From NCBI GenBank assembly GCA_020635905.1, contig JACJYV010000002.1, positions 310,001 through 374,000 of the forward strand: a DNA stretch of 64,000 nt, read 5' to 3'. Below the pieces are notes generated by a model. That model was not told the origin of the DNA, made no database searches, and was given only the letters and a program-made list of their open reading frames with translations. Shown here one piece after another: positions 53,068 through 61,960 of the stretch. Made by a program: the position numbers and the translations under genes. Positions within the stretch are counted from its first letter, which is position 1, and each line of letters opens with the position of its first letter. This stretch comes from Bacteroidia bacterium (GTDB taxonomy: Bacteria > Bacteroidota > Bacteroidia > J057 > JADKCL01).

Positions 53068-53096
53068 CAAATTTAATCCTTTCCCAATTTATTCAA
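53068..53096 (-). promoter_or_regulatory. Promoter for the DUF1905/OmdA gene
   Basis: On the minus strand the sequence is TTG-N18-TAAATTTG. It predicts a transcript start near 53061 and a leader of about 15 nt to the ATG at 53046. Confidence 0.55.
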
Positions 53097-53122
53097 TTCC
53101 CCTGACACAAAGGAAATTCCCC

Positions 53123-54061
53123 CTACTGAACGACCAGATTACTGTCCTTCACCACGTATTTACCCCCGTTGAATTGCAGTACAACGGTTTCTTTGAATTC
53201 GCCAATGTCGCTGCCGTCTGTTTTGCCGCGCAGGGGTTTGGTGCCCGAAGAGGTCAGTTTGAGGTCGAAATGCTCTTTATTTTTGCCGGGTACGAACTCG
53301 AATTTGGTATCAAAGGCGTAAGCGAGTTCGGGGTGATTGTCTTCGAAATAATATCCATCATTGGAATACTGGGTGGGGCGGTCAATCAACAGTCCAAATT
53401 TATCGCCAGATAGTCCCAATAGCCGAATGCCACCTTCGGTAAATCCCTGGGAGGTGTAACCGTAATTAAATAACACGGCATACGATTCAGGACCAATTTT
53501 CACGAATTCTGAAGGAGGCAATTCGCCCCAGGCGCCCACCGTACCCAGATTTTTTTGCAGGGCTTCCACGAACCAGTCTCCCCCGATTTCTCCAAACTGC
53601 ACCAATCCCAAAATGGGAGCGCAGGCATGACATGACTCCCAGCCGTCGCCCATGCGCCCCGCGGTGGCGGTTACCAGCATCACTTTTTTGCCTTCTACAG
53701 TGGAAAAGGGAAAGTTGGCCGTGGCTTTGGTGTACAGGTTGCCCTCCTCGTCCATCTTTTCAGAGAATTCCTCCTTCTCACTCACGCGACAAATCCATTT
53801 CGAACATTCCATGTCCTTATCGTAATAGCCATAAACCACTTCCATGGCCTTTTCGACCGTAAATTCACCCTGAATAAATTTGGGATCTGCATTGGAATCC
53901 GTGGCATCGGGCAGGGTATGAATATTCAGCGATCCCGGATCCTCGATCACGGTGATAAGGGTGTCGCCGCCATGGTGGGTTTTGTCGGTCACGGAAACAT
54001 CCCCACAGGCCACAAAAAACAGGACTGAAAAGCTAAAAAGGGCGAATGAAATACGGTTCAT
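53123..54061 (-). CDS. Putative lipoprotein with a CHAC motif
   Basis: The 312-aa product from ATG 54061 starts MNRISFALFSFSVLFFVACG, with lipobox FVAC and Cys19. The mature part is not of a family I know. It has an acidic N-terminal region, a central ATAGRMGDGWESCHACAPILG containing a CxxC, and a beta-rich C-terminus. CHAC is not followed by H, so it is not a c-type heme site; a disulfide or metal site is possible. It lies on the minus strand, 107 bp from the GH3/beta-lactamase gene. An upstream frame extension to 54160 is not conserved-looking and would hide the lipoprotein signal. Confidence 0.7.
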   Translation of the reverse strand: MNRISFALFSFSVLFFVACGDVSVTDKTHHGGDTLITVIEDPGSLNIHTLPDATDSNADPKFIQGEFTVEKAMEVVYGYYDKDMECSKWICRVSEKEEFSEKMDEEGNLYTKATANFPFSTVEGKKVMLVTATAGRMGDGWESCHACAPILGLVQFGEIGGDWFVEALQKNLGTVGAWGELPPSEFVKIGPESYAVLFNYGYTSQGFTEGGIRLLGLSGDKFGLLIDRPTQYSNDGYYFEDNHPELAYAFDTKFEFVPGKNKEHFDLKLTSSGTKPLRGKTDGSDIGEFKETVVLQFNGGKYVVKDSNLVVQ

Positions 54062-54168
54062 GGTCAAAATTTTCCCAAAAGTCTGAAATCTGCGAGATTT
54101 TGCAAGCAAATCTGTACAATATTTGACTGGAAAACATTGATCCTGGAAGTAATCAGGCATTCTTTTTT

Positions 54169-56835
54169 CTAATTACGGGCAATCCCGGTCGAATCAACCA
54201 CTTCAAAGGCATCTTCTGGCGGAAATATCCCCATGGATTCATAAAATACAGTCTGAATCTGCTGCCTGATCCTGAGCGAATTGATCAGCTGATTGCGGGC
54301 GCTGGGATGTACCCGGTTGGAGAGGAATACGAAGGTGAGTTTGTATTTGGGATCGGCCCAGACGGCACAACCCGTAAAGCCCGTGTGACCGAAGGTTTCG
54401 CGGGAGGCGCTGGATGAACAAATACTAGGCGAAGACACTTTCAAGGGCGGCATATCAAAGCCCAAACCGCGGTGACCGTCATATCTTTTTACAAATTTGT
54501 CCACGGTCTTTTTGGAAAAATACTGCACTCCCCCATACTCGCCCCCGTTCAGGAGTAATTGCATGAGAATGGCCAGATCGTGGGCCGAGGCAAAAAGTCC
54601 CGCCTGTCCGCTTACCCCGCCCCAGAGCGCGGCAGCCATGTCGTGTACGTATCCGTGCACCATCTGACGACGGTAAAACCGGTCGTTTTCCGTTGGAATA
54701 ATGCGATCTTCTTCAAATCTCTTGCGGGGCAAATAGCAGGCCTGTTGCAGGCCCAAAGGTTGATAAAAGCGTTCAGAAACCAGTTGATCCAGCTTTTTGT
54801 CGTAAAGCTTTTCCATCACGCGGTACATGAGAAAATAGCCGAGGTCTGAATAAACATACCTGCCTTTCGTCCAGAGCTTGCGCTTTTTGATGCGCTCCCA
54901 AATGGTATCCCGCCAGACCGGATTTAGGTAAAGCTTTTCCGCCACCTGCAGGGTGTGGCTGCTGTCGCGTTTGGTGGAATAATATTTCCTTTTGATGGAA
55001 TCCGCGCTGTCGATCACGGTATAAAAGAAATACACGGGCAGGGCTTCGGGCAGGCCTGAGGTATGGGTCAGAATCTGATCAATGCGGGCCACCCCAATGG
55101 CGCTGGAATCCAGATCGGGCAGGTAAGCTGCCAGGGTGCTGTCCAGGGAAATCTTCTTTTCCTCGTAGGCCAGCATGGTGGCCAGGGTGGTGGAGGCGAT
55201 TTTGGTTATGGAAGCCACGTCGTAGAGGTCGTCTGTGCGCACCCGCTGCTTGCGGTCGTAGCTGTGGTAGCCAAAAGATTTTTCGTAAATAATCTTTCCG
55301 TTTCGTGCGGCCAGAATCTGACAACCCGGAAAAACTCCCTTGCTGATGGCGTCCCAGGCCAGCGAATCCACCTTCAGTAATACTTCTGGATCCATGCCCA
55401 CTTCGCGGGGCACGGTGTATTTCATGCGCACAGGTCCGCGGCAATCCATCCCGTCGGCCTGGCAAAAGGTGGCTCCCGCATCTGACCAAAGGCGTCCCCG
55501 CACGGCTACTCCTCCAAAGAGTGCCTGCGCAGCCAGCTGCTGGGTGATTTCGCGGTCATCGACCGCATCGAGCAAAGTCTGGGCAAAGCCCAACTTGCAT
55601 ACCTGAGGTGAACCACCGAAGGTGGTAATAATCAATCTGTTTTGATGCTGCAATTCCTGTAAAAATTCAACCAGATTACCCTTCAATGTGTCAGCGCCAG
55701 CGTGGAGCCCTACAATGACAAAGTCAAATTCTTCCAGCTTTTTCAAGTGATTGTTGAGCTCGCTTTGTGAAAATCGTGAGCTAAGGTTGAAATGCTCCAT
55801 GGCATAATAACGGGCCAGCATCTCCTGAAAGGGCGTTTTTTGTGCATTGCCAATGCTCAGGCTGGCCACTTTCTCCTCATGCAAAGTAGGAAAGGGAATG
55901 CGTTGTTTATCATTGCGCAGCAGGGTGAGACTCGCCTCGGTGATGCTACGCCCGAGTATTTCGGGAATGAAGGCAAAACGGGTGGAATCACCCGTGAGAA
56001 TGGAATCAGGCGCAGCCGCGAGAGTAAATTTATGCGCCAGCACCTGAGCCGCTTTTTCTTCCAGAAAAAGGCGTTTAATGCGGCGGCGGGTAACGGCATC
56101 GACCAAAGATTGTACAATTTTTTCTTCATTTCCGTGCGCAATAACGATATCCAATCCTCCTTCCAATACAGCCGGCAGGCTGTCGGGGCGACCTTCATAT
56201 TTGCAAAGCGTCAGTCCCTGTCCATAAATGGGCCACCCATCCCGAAAAAGGATTGCATTGGTACTGTCGGGCGTGAGGTAATTGCCAATGGGAATGCCCG
56301 CATCATGCATGCCGAGGGAAAAAGCGGGCGGAAAAAGCGCCGTCTGCCCGGGCAGTTCCAGGTTGATCCCCATTTCTGTAAAAAGGGTGCCAAAATAATA
56401 GCCTGTAGTGTAGAGGAGAGAATCATCCCGCACAGACAAAAATGCAGGCAGGCGGGGAAAAGCGGGGTGAATGCGGGGCGCATTGGGTTCGGAAATGGCA
56501 AAAATGAGGGGAAATGGAGCGATGGAGCGAAAATAATTGCTTAGCAGAGCCGTCTGTCCGGGGCTGGCCCCGGGCAGCAGCACCCCGCCCGTCCTCTGAC
56601 TGCGGATCAGGCTCGCCATGCGGTCAATGCTGACCGAATCTGTATCCTGTTCTGAAAGAATCAACTGCCCAATCAGAGCTTCCAGGGGAAGAGTTTTTAC
56701 CACGGAATCGGCCCAGGCCCGGGCTTTGTCGTTGGAAACGGGAACGGGCTCTTCCTCAGACATGAAGTATTGGGCCAGCACGAATCCCAGCAAAATCAAC
56801 AAGGCTGCTACAACAAAATAATGGCCTCTGCCCAT
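54169..56835 (-). CDS. Degenerate GH3 domain fused to beta-lactamase-type serine hydrolase
   Basis: This 888-aa protein has an N-terminal anchor or signal (YFVVAALLILLGFVLA). Residues about 45-300 follow the GH3 (NagZ-like) N-domain (LPLEALIGQLILSEQ, TGGVLLPGASPGQ) but the KHFPGHG-type loop that carries the catalytic His/Asp is missing. Residues 300-450 resemble the GH3 C-domain. Residues about 475-888 form a class C beta-lactamase/PBP-like hydrolase with SITK (S542, K545), YSDLGYF as the Tyr motif and HTG in FGHTGFTG. Bacteroidota proteins with both domains are usually near 1000 aa; this one is shorter. The serine hydrolase part looks active, probably on peptidoglycan-like or D-amino-acid substrates; the GH3 part is probably not catalytic. 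Confidence 0.85.
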   Translation of the reverse strand: MGRGHYFVVAALLILLGFVLAQYFMSEEEPVPVSNDKARAWADSVVKTLPLEALIGQLILSEQDTDSVSIDRMASLIRSQRTGGVLLPGASPGQTALLSNYFRSIAPFPLIFAISEPNAPRIHPAFPRLPAFLSVRDDSLLYTTGYYFGTLFTEMGINLELPGQTALFPPAFSLGMHDAGIPIGNYLTPDSTNAILFRDGWPIYGQGLTLCKYEGRPDSLPAVLEGGLDIVIAHGNEEKIVQSLVDAVTRRRIKRLFLEEKAAQVLAHKFTLAAAPDSILTGDSTRFAFIPEILGRSITEASLTLLRNDKQRIPFPTLHEEKVASLSIGNAQKTPFQEMLARYYAMEHFNLSSRFSQSELNNHLKKLEEFDFVIVGLHAGADTLKGNLVEFLQELQHQNRLIITTFGGSPQVCKLGFAQTLLDAVDDREITQQLAAQALFGGVAVRGRLWSDAGATFCQADGMDCRGPVRMKYTVPREVGMDPEVLLKVDSLAWDAISKGVFPGCQILAARNGKIIYEKSFGYHSYDRKQRVRTDDLYDVASITKIASTTLATMLAYEEKKISLDSTLAAYLPDLDSSAIGVARIDQILTHTSGLPEALPVYFFYTVIDSADSIKRKYYSTKRDSSHTLQVAEKLYLNPVWRDTIWERIKKRKLWTKGRYVYSDLGYFLMYRVMEKLYDKKLDQLVSERFYQPLGLQQACYLPRKRFEEDRIIPTENDRFYRRQMVHGYVHDMAAALWGGVSGQAGLFASAHDLAILMQLLLNGGEYGGVQYFSKKTVDKFVKRYDGHRGLGFDMPPLKVSSPSICSSSASRETFGHTGFTGCAVWADPKYKLTFVFLSNRVHPSARNQLINSLRIRQQIQTVFYESMGIFPPEDAFEVVDSTGIARN

Positions 56836-56937
56836 GGTTCAGGTATGTTTGGTCGCGTCAAAACGCATTTAAAGTTACAAAATTCGGGGGGCAATGCTGG
56901 AAAATTTTAGGCAGGGGCGACTTAGCCGAACATTTCT

Positions 56938-56945
56938 TATTTTTG
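56938..56945 (+). promoter_or_regulatory. Candidate -7 element for the M61 peptidase gene
   Basis: TATTTTTG matches TAnnTTTG exactly and lies 26 nt before the ATG at 56972. No TTG is present at the -33 position. Confidence 0.4.
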
Positions 56946-56971
56946 CCTCAATTCAGAATTAACTCCTGAGC

Positions 56972-58702
56972 ATGAAGTACACGTTGTTTTTTGATAATCC
57001 CCAAACCCAACTCATTCGGGTGCAGGTGGAATGCGAGGCCCGCGCCGGACAATCCTTTACCCTTACCCTGCCTTATTTCCGCCCGGGGCGCTATGAGCAG
57101 GCCGTTTATTATGAAAATATCTCAGGAGGCGAAGCCCGCGATTCAGCCGGAAAACCCGTTCCTTCCCTCAAAATCACCACCCATGCCTGGAGAGTTACCC
57201 CTTTCAGCGACGGTCAGGTATTTTTCACCTATTACTATTATGCCAACGAGCAAAATGCAGGTTCCAGTTGGTTTGGTGATGGATACATTTATGTGAACGG
57301 GGTTAATTTATTGGTTTACACGGACAATGACCTGAATTCTCCCTGCGAATTGGTATTGGGAATGAAAGAAGCCTGGCCTATGGCCGGCAGTCTGAAAAGA
57401 GTGGGAAATACCCTTTATGCGGAAAATTTCCATGAAATCGTGGATGCACCCTTCATTCTTTCCAAATCCCTGCAAAATAAGCGCTATTCCTGCGGGGGAG
57501 TGACTTTTCACCTGTGGTTTCAGGGTGCCTGCAAGCCCGATACGGCTCGTATGCTGGCCGAATTTTCCGCCTTCAGCGACGCTCAGATCAGGATGTTTGG
57601 TGGTTTCCCGGCCGATGAATATCACTTTCTCTTCATCATGCTGGATACGCCCTATTACCATGGGGTCGAACACCAAAAATCCACCGTGATTGTACTTGGA
57701 CCAGGCTATAAACTAACGGATCCTGCGCTCTATCCTGAATTTCTGGGAATCAGCAGCCACGAGTTGTTTCATGCCTGGAATGTGAAAGCCATTCGTCCCC
57801 TCGACATGCAGCCCTACGACTATTCGGGGCCGCAGTATTCCCGCCTCCATTATGTGACTGAGGGCGTGACCACCTATTACGGCGACCTCATGTTGCTCAA
57901 ATCAGGAGTTTGGGGTCTGGATGAATTTGTTTCCAATTTCAACGCCTCCAACCTGGCCCGCCACTATAATAACGAAGGCTGGAAGTATGTCAGTCTGGAG
58001 GAATCGTCTTTTGAAAGCTGGGTGACCGGCTACAAAAAAACCGGGGTTCCCAACCGCAAAATCTCATTTTACACCAAAGGGGCCATTGTGGCGTTGTTGC
58101 TGGATGTGGAGATTCGCCGTCATAGCCAAAATGCGGCCAGCCTGGACAATGTGATGCGGGAAATGTATGACCGTTTTGGCAAAACTGGCAAAGGTTATAC
58201 CCGGTCAGATTACCAAACGATCGCAGAATCTTTTGCGGGAGAATCCCTGGAAGATTTTTTCAATACTTACATAAGTGGCACGGACGACGTGACCCCGGCT
58301 TTGCAGGAGGCGGCTGCTTATCTGGGCTTCAGCCTGCAGCAGCGTCCTTATGCCTCAGCCAATCTGGCTCTCTGGGGCTTTGCCACCAAAACAGAAAACG
58401 GCAAGGAAATCGTCAATAACCTTGTTTCTGACGGACCAGCCGCCCTGGCGGGGATTCGATTCGACGATACCATTTTCGCCATCAATGGTTTGCTGGTGGA
58501 GGGCAATCTGCGCCAACTGACTGACTTTTTTGCAGAGGAAACGGAACTGAAGGTGCATTATTTTCACCAGAATCGTCTGCGAGAGGTGCTACTCATTCGC
58601 ACGGAAGGCGAGTTTTATGGTCCCTGGGAATTGCAGATGATGCCTTTCCTGACTCCCGAGCAACGAACCAACCAGGAAAACTGGCGGAAAATTCTTTTGT
58701 AA
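56972..58702 (+). CDS. M61 family (glycyl aminopeptidase-like) metallopeptidase with PDZ
   Basis: The 576-aa product has an N-terminal beta domain (RVQVECEARAGQSFTLTLPY), a gluzincin core with SSHELFHAWNVKAIRP (H263, E264, H267) and third ligand Glu in TEGVTTYYGDL, and a C-terminal PDZ (about 480-545, NLVSDGPAALAGIRFDDTI). This matches M61 glycyl aminopeptidases and their bacterial homologues. No signal peptide is seen, so it is probably cytosolic. It is followed 11 nt later by rsgA and likely shares its transcript. Substrates are not known from sequence; relatives prefer N-terminal Gly or Ala. Confidence 0.92.
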   Translation: MKYTLFFDNPQTQLIRVQVECEARAGQSFTLTLPYFRPGRYEQAVYYENISGGEARDSAGKPVPSLKITTHAWRVTPFSDGQVFFTYYYYANEQNAGSSWFGDGYIYVNGVNLLVYTDNDLNSPCELVLGMKEAWPMAGSLKRVGNTLYAENFHEIVDAPFILSKSLQNKRYSCGGVTFHLWFQGACKPDTARMLAEFSAFSDAQIRMFGGFPADEYHFLFIMLDTPYYHGVEHQKSTVIVLGPGYKLTDPALYPEFLGISSHELFHAWNVKAIRPLDMQPYDYSGPQYSRLHYVTEGVTTYYGDLMLLKSGVWGLDEFVSNFNASNLARHYNNEGWKYVSLEESSFESWVTGYKKTGVPNRKISFYTKGAIVALLLDVEIRRHSQNAASLDNVMREMYDRFGKTGKGYTRSDYQTIAESFAGESLEDFFNTYISGTDDVTPALQEAAAYLGFSLQQRPYASANLALWGFATKTENGKEIVNNLVSDGPAALAGIRFDDTIFAINGLLVEGNLRQLTDFFAEETELKVHYFHQNRLREVLLIRTEGEFYGPWELQMMPFLTPEQRTNQENWRKILL

Positions 58703-58713
58703 TCCAGGTTTGC

Positions 58714-59697
58714 ATGGCCAAAAAGAAAAAAGGAAAAGCTGGTAAATCCGCCCCGTCAGCTGAGCGAAAGGCCCAGGGAACGGTGATCAGGTCCACGGGC
58801 AAGCATTATCAGGTACGGCTGGAGGCGGGTGAGATGGTGGAATGCCGTCTGAGAGGCCGCATGCGGATGGACGGGATCAAGAGTACCAATCCGGTGGCCG
58901 TGGGGGATCATGTGGAAGTGCTGGTTTCGGGTGAAGAAAGCATGATCACCGGGCTGCTGCCCCGGCAAAATTATGTGCTGCGCAAGGCGCGCAATCTTTC
59001 CAAGCGGGTACACATCCTGTGTGCCAATGTGGATCAGGCCCTGATTTTATTTACGATCGATCACCCGGTCACCACCCTGGGTTATGTGGATCGGCTGTTG
59101 GTTTCGTGTGAGGCTTATGGGGTGACGCCTGTGCTGGTTTTCAATAAAGTGGACCTGCTGGACAGCGAGGAGAAACAGCAAAAGCTGGATGATTTTCAGG
59201 AAATCTATGACTGGGTTGGCTACAAGACGCTGGTGCTTTCAGCAATTCAGGAAGAATACGCGGCCCAGGTGCGGGAACTGCTGAAAGACAAGGTATCCTT
59301 TCTGGTTGGCCGCTCAGGAGCGGGCAAATCTACCCTGGTCAACCTGGCGGAGCCAGGTTTGAATCTCAAAACCGGACATGTGTCCGAATTTTCGGGGCGT
59401 GGCACGCACACCACCACTTTTGCAGAAATGTTTCCCCTGGAACAGGGCGGCTGGATCATTGATTCGCCGGGTTTCAAAGAAATGGAGATATACGACATTG
59501 AAAAGCACGAACTTTCTCATTTCTTTCCCGAAATGTTGCCCCTGCTGGACCAGTGTAAATTTCACAATTGTACCCACGATATGGAGCCTGGTTGTGCGGT
59601 CAAGGCCGAGGTGGAAACGGGGAAGGTGCCTGATAGTCGTTATCATACCTACCTGAGTATGCTGGCTGAAATTGAGGCCAATAAGGAGGGGTATTGA
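58714..59697 (+). CDS. rsgA: Ribosome small-subunit-dependent GTPase RsgA
   Basis: The 327-aa product begins with a Lys-rich tail, then an OB fold (GTVIRSTGKHYQVRLEAGE). The circularly permuted GTPase has G4 (FNKVDLL) before G1 (GRSGAGKS, 199-206) and G3 (DSPGF). The C-terminal zinc finger has CKFHNCTHDMEPGC. RsgA assists late 30S assembly. Gene order with an M61 peptidase is probably incidental. ATG 58714 lies 11 nt after the peptidase stop. Confidence 0.96.
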   Translation: MAKKKKGKAGKSAPSAERKAQGTVIRSTGKHYQVRLEAGEMVECRLRGRMRMDGIKSTNPVAVGDHVEVLVSGEESMITGLLPRQNYVLRKARNLSKRVHILCANVDQALILFTIDHPVTTLGYVDRLLVSCEAYGVTPVLVFNKVDLLDSEEKQQKLDDFQEIYDWVGYKTLVLSAIQEEYAAQVRELLKDKVSFLVGRSGAGKSTLVNLAEPGLNLKTGHVSEFSGRGTHTTTFAEMFPLEQGGWIIDSPGFKEMEIYDIEKHELSHFFPEMLPLLDQCKFHNCTHDMEPGCAVKAEVETGKVPDSRYHTYLSMLAEIEANKEGY

Positions 59698-59710
59698 GAA
59701 TTGGTTTTTT

Positions 59711-59737
59711 CAACACAAAGTCACAAAGATCGCAAAG
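59711..59737 (+). repeat. Second copy of the short AACACAAAG-type repeat
   Basis: AACACAAAGTCACAAAG followed by ATCGCAAAG parallels 30257-30285. The rest of the 215-bp gap to the terminator (59698-59912) holds no gene that I can support; it has short T-runs and purine-rich pieces such as CCACAGAGCCCAGA. Confidence 0.35.
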
Positions 59738-59912
59738 TTTTTTTATTGGAAGTTTCCGCCTCTATGGTGGTTTTTTAACACATGCCAAAGGCACTCCCAT
59801 GGAGGAGAACCACAGAGCCCAGATTGGTGGTCAGGAGTTTTTTTGATGGAAAGCTTTCGCTTTGGAGGGAAGCTTGGGCCAAAAGCCCACCTTTGGGGTA
59901 GCTTGATGCTAT

Positions 59913-59949
59913 AAAAAAATCCCGGCCTGAATCAGGCCGGGATTTTTTA
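59913..59949. terminator. Bidirectional terminator between rsgA and tonB
   Basis: A perfect inverted repeat (ATCCCGGCCTGA, central A, TCAGGCCGGGAT) is flanked by a run of A before and six T after, so it can stop transcripts from both sides. It separates the plus-strand rsgA unit from the minus-strand exb-tonB operon. Confidence 0.88.
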
Positions 59950-59963
59950 TTACCAACTTCGGC

Positions 59964-60776
59964 TTAGCGAAGCAGTTTGAAGTCGAAGGGAATGGTAACC
60001 CAAACTTTGATGGGCTGACCAGCCTGGATGCCGGGGGTGAATTCCAGATTCTGGATCTGGGCTTCCACCGCTTTGGTGAGGATCGGGTGAGGATTTTTCA
60101 CCACGATGTGTTTCTCGTATTTTCCGTTTTTACCCACGAGGATACGGAGAATTACCTTACCTTCAATTTCGGCTTCCTTGGCGGCGGGAGGATACCCGAT
60201 CAATTTCTTGATGTTGTCCATGTTTACCGGACCGGGTTCTTTTTCCACCATGATAAAGGCGTTTGGATCCGGATCAGGCTCGGGAGCCTCGATCGCTTCC
60301 ACCACACCCACGGCATCAATTTCACCGAAGTCGTAGCCCACATCTTCCCCTTCAATGTCCTCGGTTCCAATGTTTTCCTCTTCCTTGATGTCGTCCATCT
60401 CGTTGATGGTAACTTCCTCGATGATTTCCTCATCGGGTTTGGGCACAGGAACTTTGAATTCGATGGTTTTGATCGGAGGGGGCACATCCACCACCGGGGG
60501 TGGCTCCACTTCATCGATAGAAGGCGGTGGAGGCAAATCCATCATGTTGATGACGATGTTGCGATCAATGGTTTCCTCTTCAGGAGACAATCTGCTGATG
60601 AGGGCCATAATCCAGGGTAGCATCACCACCAACACGAAAAACGCAATTCCAATCGCTGCCGCAATGGCAAGGAAGGAATTGTAATTTTTTCGCAATTGAT
60701 ACGCGCCATAACCTTGCTCACGGTTTTCAAAAACCATTTCGTCAAGGTCGGCGAGAACTACATTTGGGTTATCCAT
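59964..60776 (-). CDS. Energy transducer TonB
   Basis: The 270-aa product has one membrane helix at about 33-56 (FLAIAAAIGIAFFVLVVML), a proline/glutamate-rich periplasmic part (PPPPSIDEVEPPPVVDVPPP), and a TonB C-terminal domain at about 185-270 (KLIGYPPAAKEAEIEGKVIL, LEFTPGIQAGQPIKVWVTIP). Before the helix is EMVFENREQGYGAYQLRKNY, a signature of Bacteroidota TonB. It passes the proton motive force from ExbB/ExbD to outer-membrane receptors. It is the last gene of the operon and has the shared terminator downstream. Confidence 0.95.
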   Translation of the reverse strand: MDNPNVVLADLDEMVFENREQGYGAYQLRKNYNSFLAIAAAIGIAFFVLVVMLPWIMALISRLSPEEETIDRNIVINMMDLPPPPSIDEVEPPPVVDVPPPIKTIEFKVPVPKPDEEIIEEVTINEMDDIKEEENIGTEDIEGEDVGYDFGEIDAVGVVEAIEAPEPDPDPNAFIMVEKEPGPVNMDNIKKLIGYPPAAKEAEIEGKVILRILVGKNGKYEKHIVVKNPHPILTKAVEAQIQNLEFTPGIQAGQPIKVWVTIPFDFKLLR

Positions 60777-60838
60777 TTTCGTGAGGTTAAGATTGCTGCT
60801 AACAGCTTTTACAATCTATTACGATAAACAATTTAAAA

Positions 60839-61399
60839 TTATTTGACGAATTCATCAAATCCGTGGTCCACAATCAGGGTGCTGTCCACCTCGGTGAGCT
60901 TGGTCAACGCATATTTCGGCGTTTGGGTGATGCTCATTTCATCGAGAATATCCACTACGTTTTTGTACTTGGAATTTTCGGTGGGCTTAAGCACTACGAT
61001 CGGGTCCCAGCATCCGCCCGTGGTTTCCTTGCCTTTACAGTTGGGAACCCCTGGCTTGTGAATGTGATCCATCAGGATTTTACGGATTCCCGTGTCTGAA
61101 AAATTGGTTTTTTTCACCTCGGGGTCAGTAATCCCAAAATAGTAGTAGATGCGGTCGTTTTTACCCATGATGACGGTTAGCACCTTGGATTCTTTTACAT
61201 CCACATCCACATCTTTCGGATCTTTTTTGGGCGGAACGTTGAGTTCCATCACCTTCGGGGTTGCCATGGTAGTGGTGAGAATGAAGAAGGTAAGGAGAAG
61301 GAAGGCCACGTCAACCATTGCGGTCATGTCTATTCGCGTGGACCTCTTCTTGGGTTTACCTTTTCCACCGCCACTATCCTTTTGCATCATTTCTGCCAT
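60839..61399 (-). CDS. ExbD/TolR-type proton-channel subunit (copy 3)
   Basis: This 186-aa protein has the ExbD membrane helix with the conserved Asp: IDMTAMVDVAFLLLTFFILT (residues about 23-42). Upstream is a Lys/Gly-rich tail (GGGKGKPKKRSTR). The periplasmic domain holds a Cys pair region (GVPNCKGKETTGGCWDP) and the KPTENSKYKNVVDILDEM motif shared with copy 2. ExbD subunits assemble in ExbB pores and use protons to drive TonB. It is the gene nearest to tonB. Confidence 0.94.
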   Translation of the reverse strand: MAEMMQKDSGGGKGKPKKRSTRIDMTAMVDVAFLLLTFFILTTTMATPKVMELNVPPKKDPKDVDVDVKESKVLTVIMGKNDRIYYYFGITDPEVKKTNFSDTGIRKILMDHIHKPGVPNCKGKETTGGCWDPIVVLKPTENSKYKNVVDILDEMSITQTPKYALTKLTEVDSTLIVDHGFDEFVK

Positions 61400-61441
61400 A
61401 GCACAACTCCTTTCTTTTTATTCAAATTCCTGAAAAGGGCC

Positions 61442-61921
61442 TTATTTTAAACCTTTTTTGTCCAGAAATTCAATGTCTTGTTCAGTAATTTCAGAAAGCG
61501 CATATTTTTTCGCGCCGGTTATTTCCATTTCATCCAGAATATTCACCACGGTGGCGTATTTGGAATTTTCCGTTGGCTTGATGGAGATGATCAGGTCATT
61601 TACGGTGGCTATGTTCTGGTAAATCCTGGCCCGCACCTCGTTCAAGGTAGAGGTTTGCACGGATTCTGGGTCACAGCCGGTGAAATGATGAAACATTCCA
61701 TCCTGTCCGGGAAAAATCGTCATCACCTTGGAGCAGGCCAGATCAACCGGGCTGTTTTTGGGTGTGGCGATCTCCATCATTTTGGGATTGGCCAGGGTGG
61801 TGGTCAGGATAAAGAACGTAAGCAAGAGAAAGGCTACATCGACCATTGCGGTCATGTCAACACGGACGGAGCGCCGTTGCCGGCCTTTTCTCCCTCCAGT
61901 ATTATTTTCGATGCTTGCCAT
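61442..61921 (-). CDS. ExbD/TolR-type proton-channel subunit (copy 2)
   Basis: A 159-aa ExbD with VDMTAMVDVAFLLLTFFILT (about residues 21-40), a basic cytoplasmic head (GRKGRQRRSVR), and a periplasmic domain with IKPTENSKYATVVNILDEME, nearly the same as copy 3. The two are clear tandem duplicates. A Cys pair (C64 and C82) is present in the periplasmic part. It lies 42 nt from copy 3 and 39 nt from copy 1. Confidence 0.94.
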   Translation of the reverse strand: MASIENNTGGRKGRQRRSVRVDMTAMVDVAFLLLTFFILTTTLANPKMMEIATPKNSPVDLACSKVMTIFPGQDGMFHHFTGCDPESVQTSTLNEVRARIYQNIATVNDLIISIKPTENSKYATVVNILDEMEITGAKKYALSEITEQDIEFLDKKGLK

Positions 61922-61960
61922 AACTCCGGGTTTGGTTTGGGTTAATTTTTTGAAACGGAT

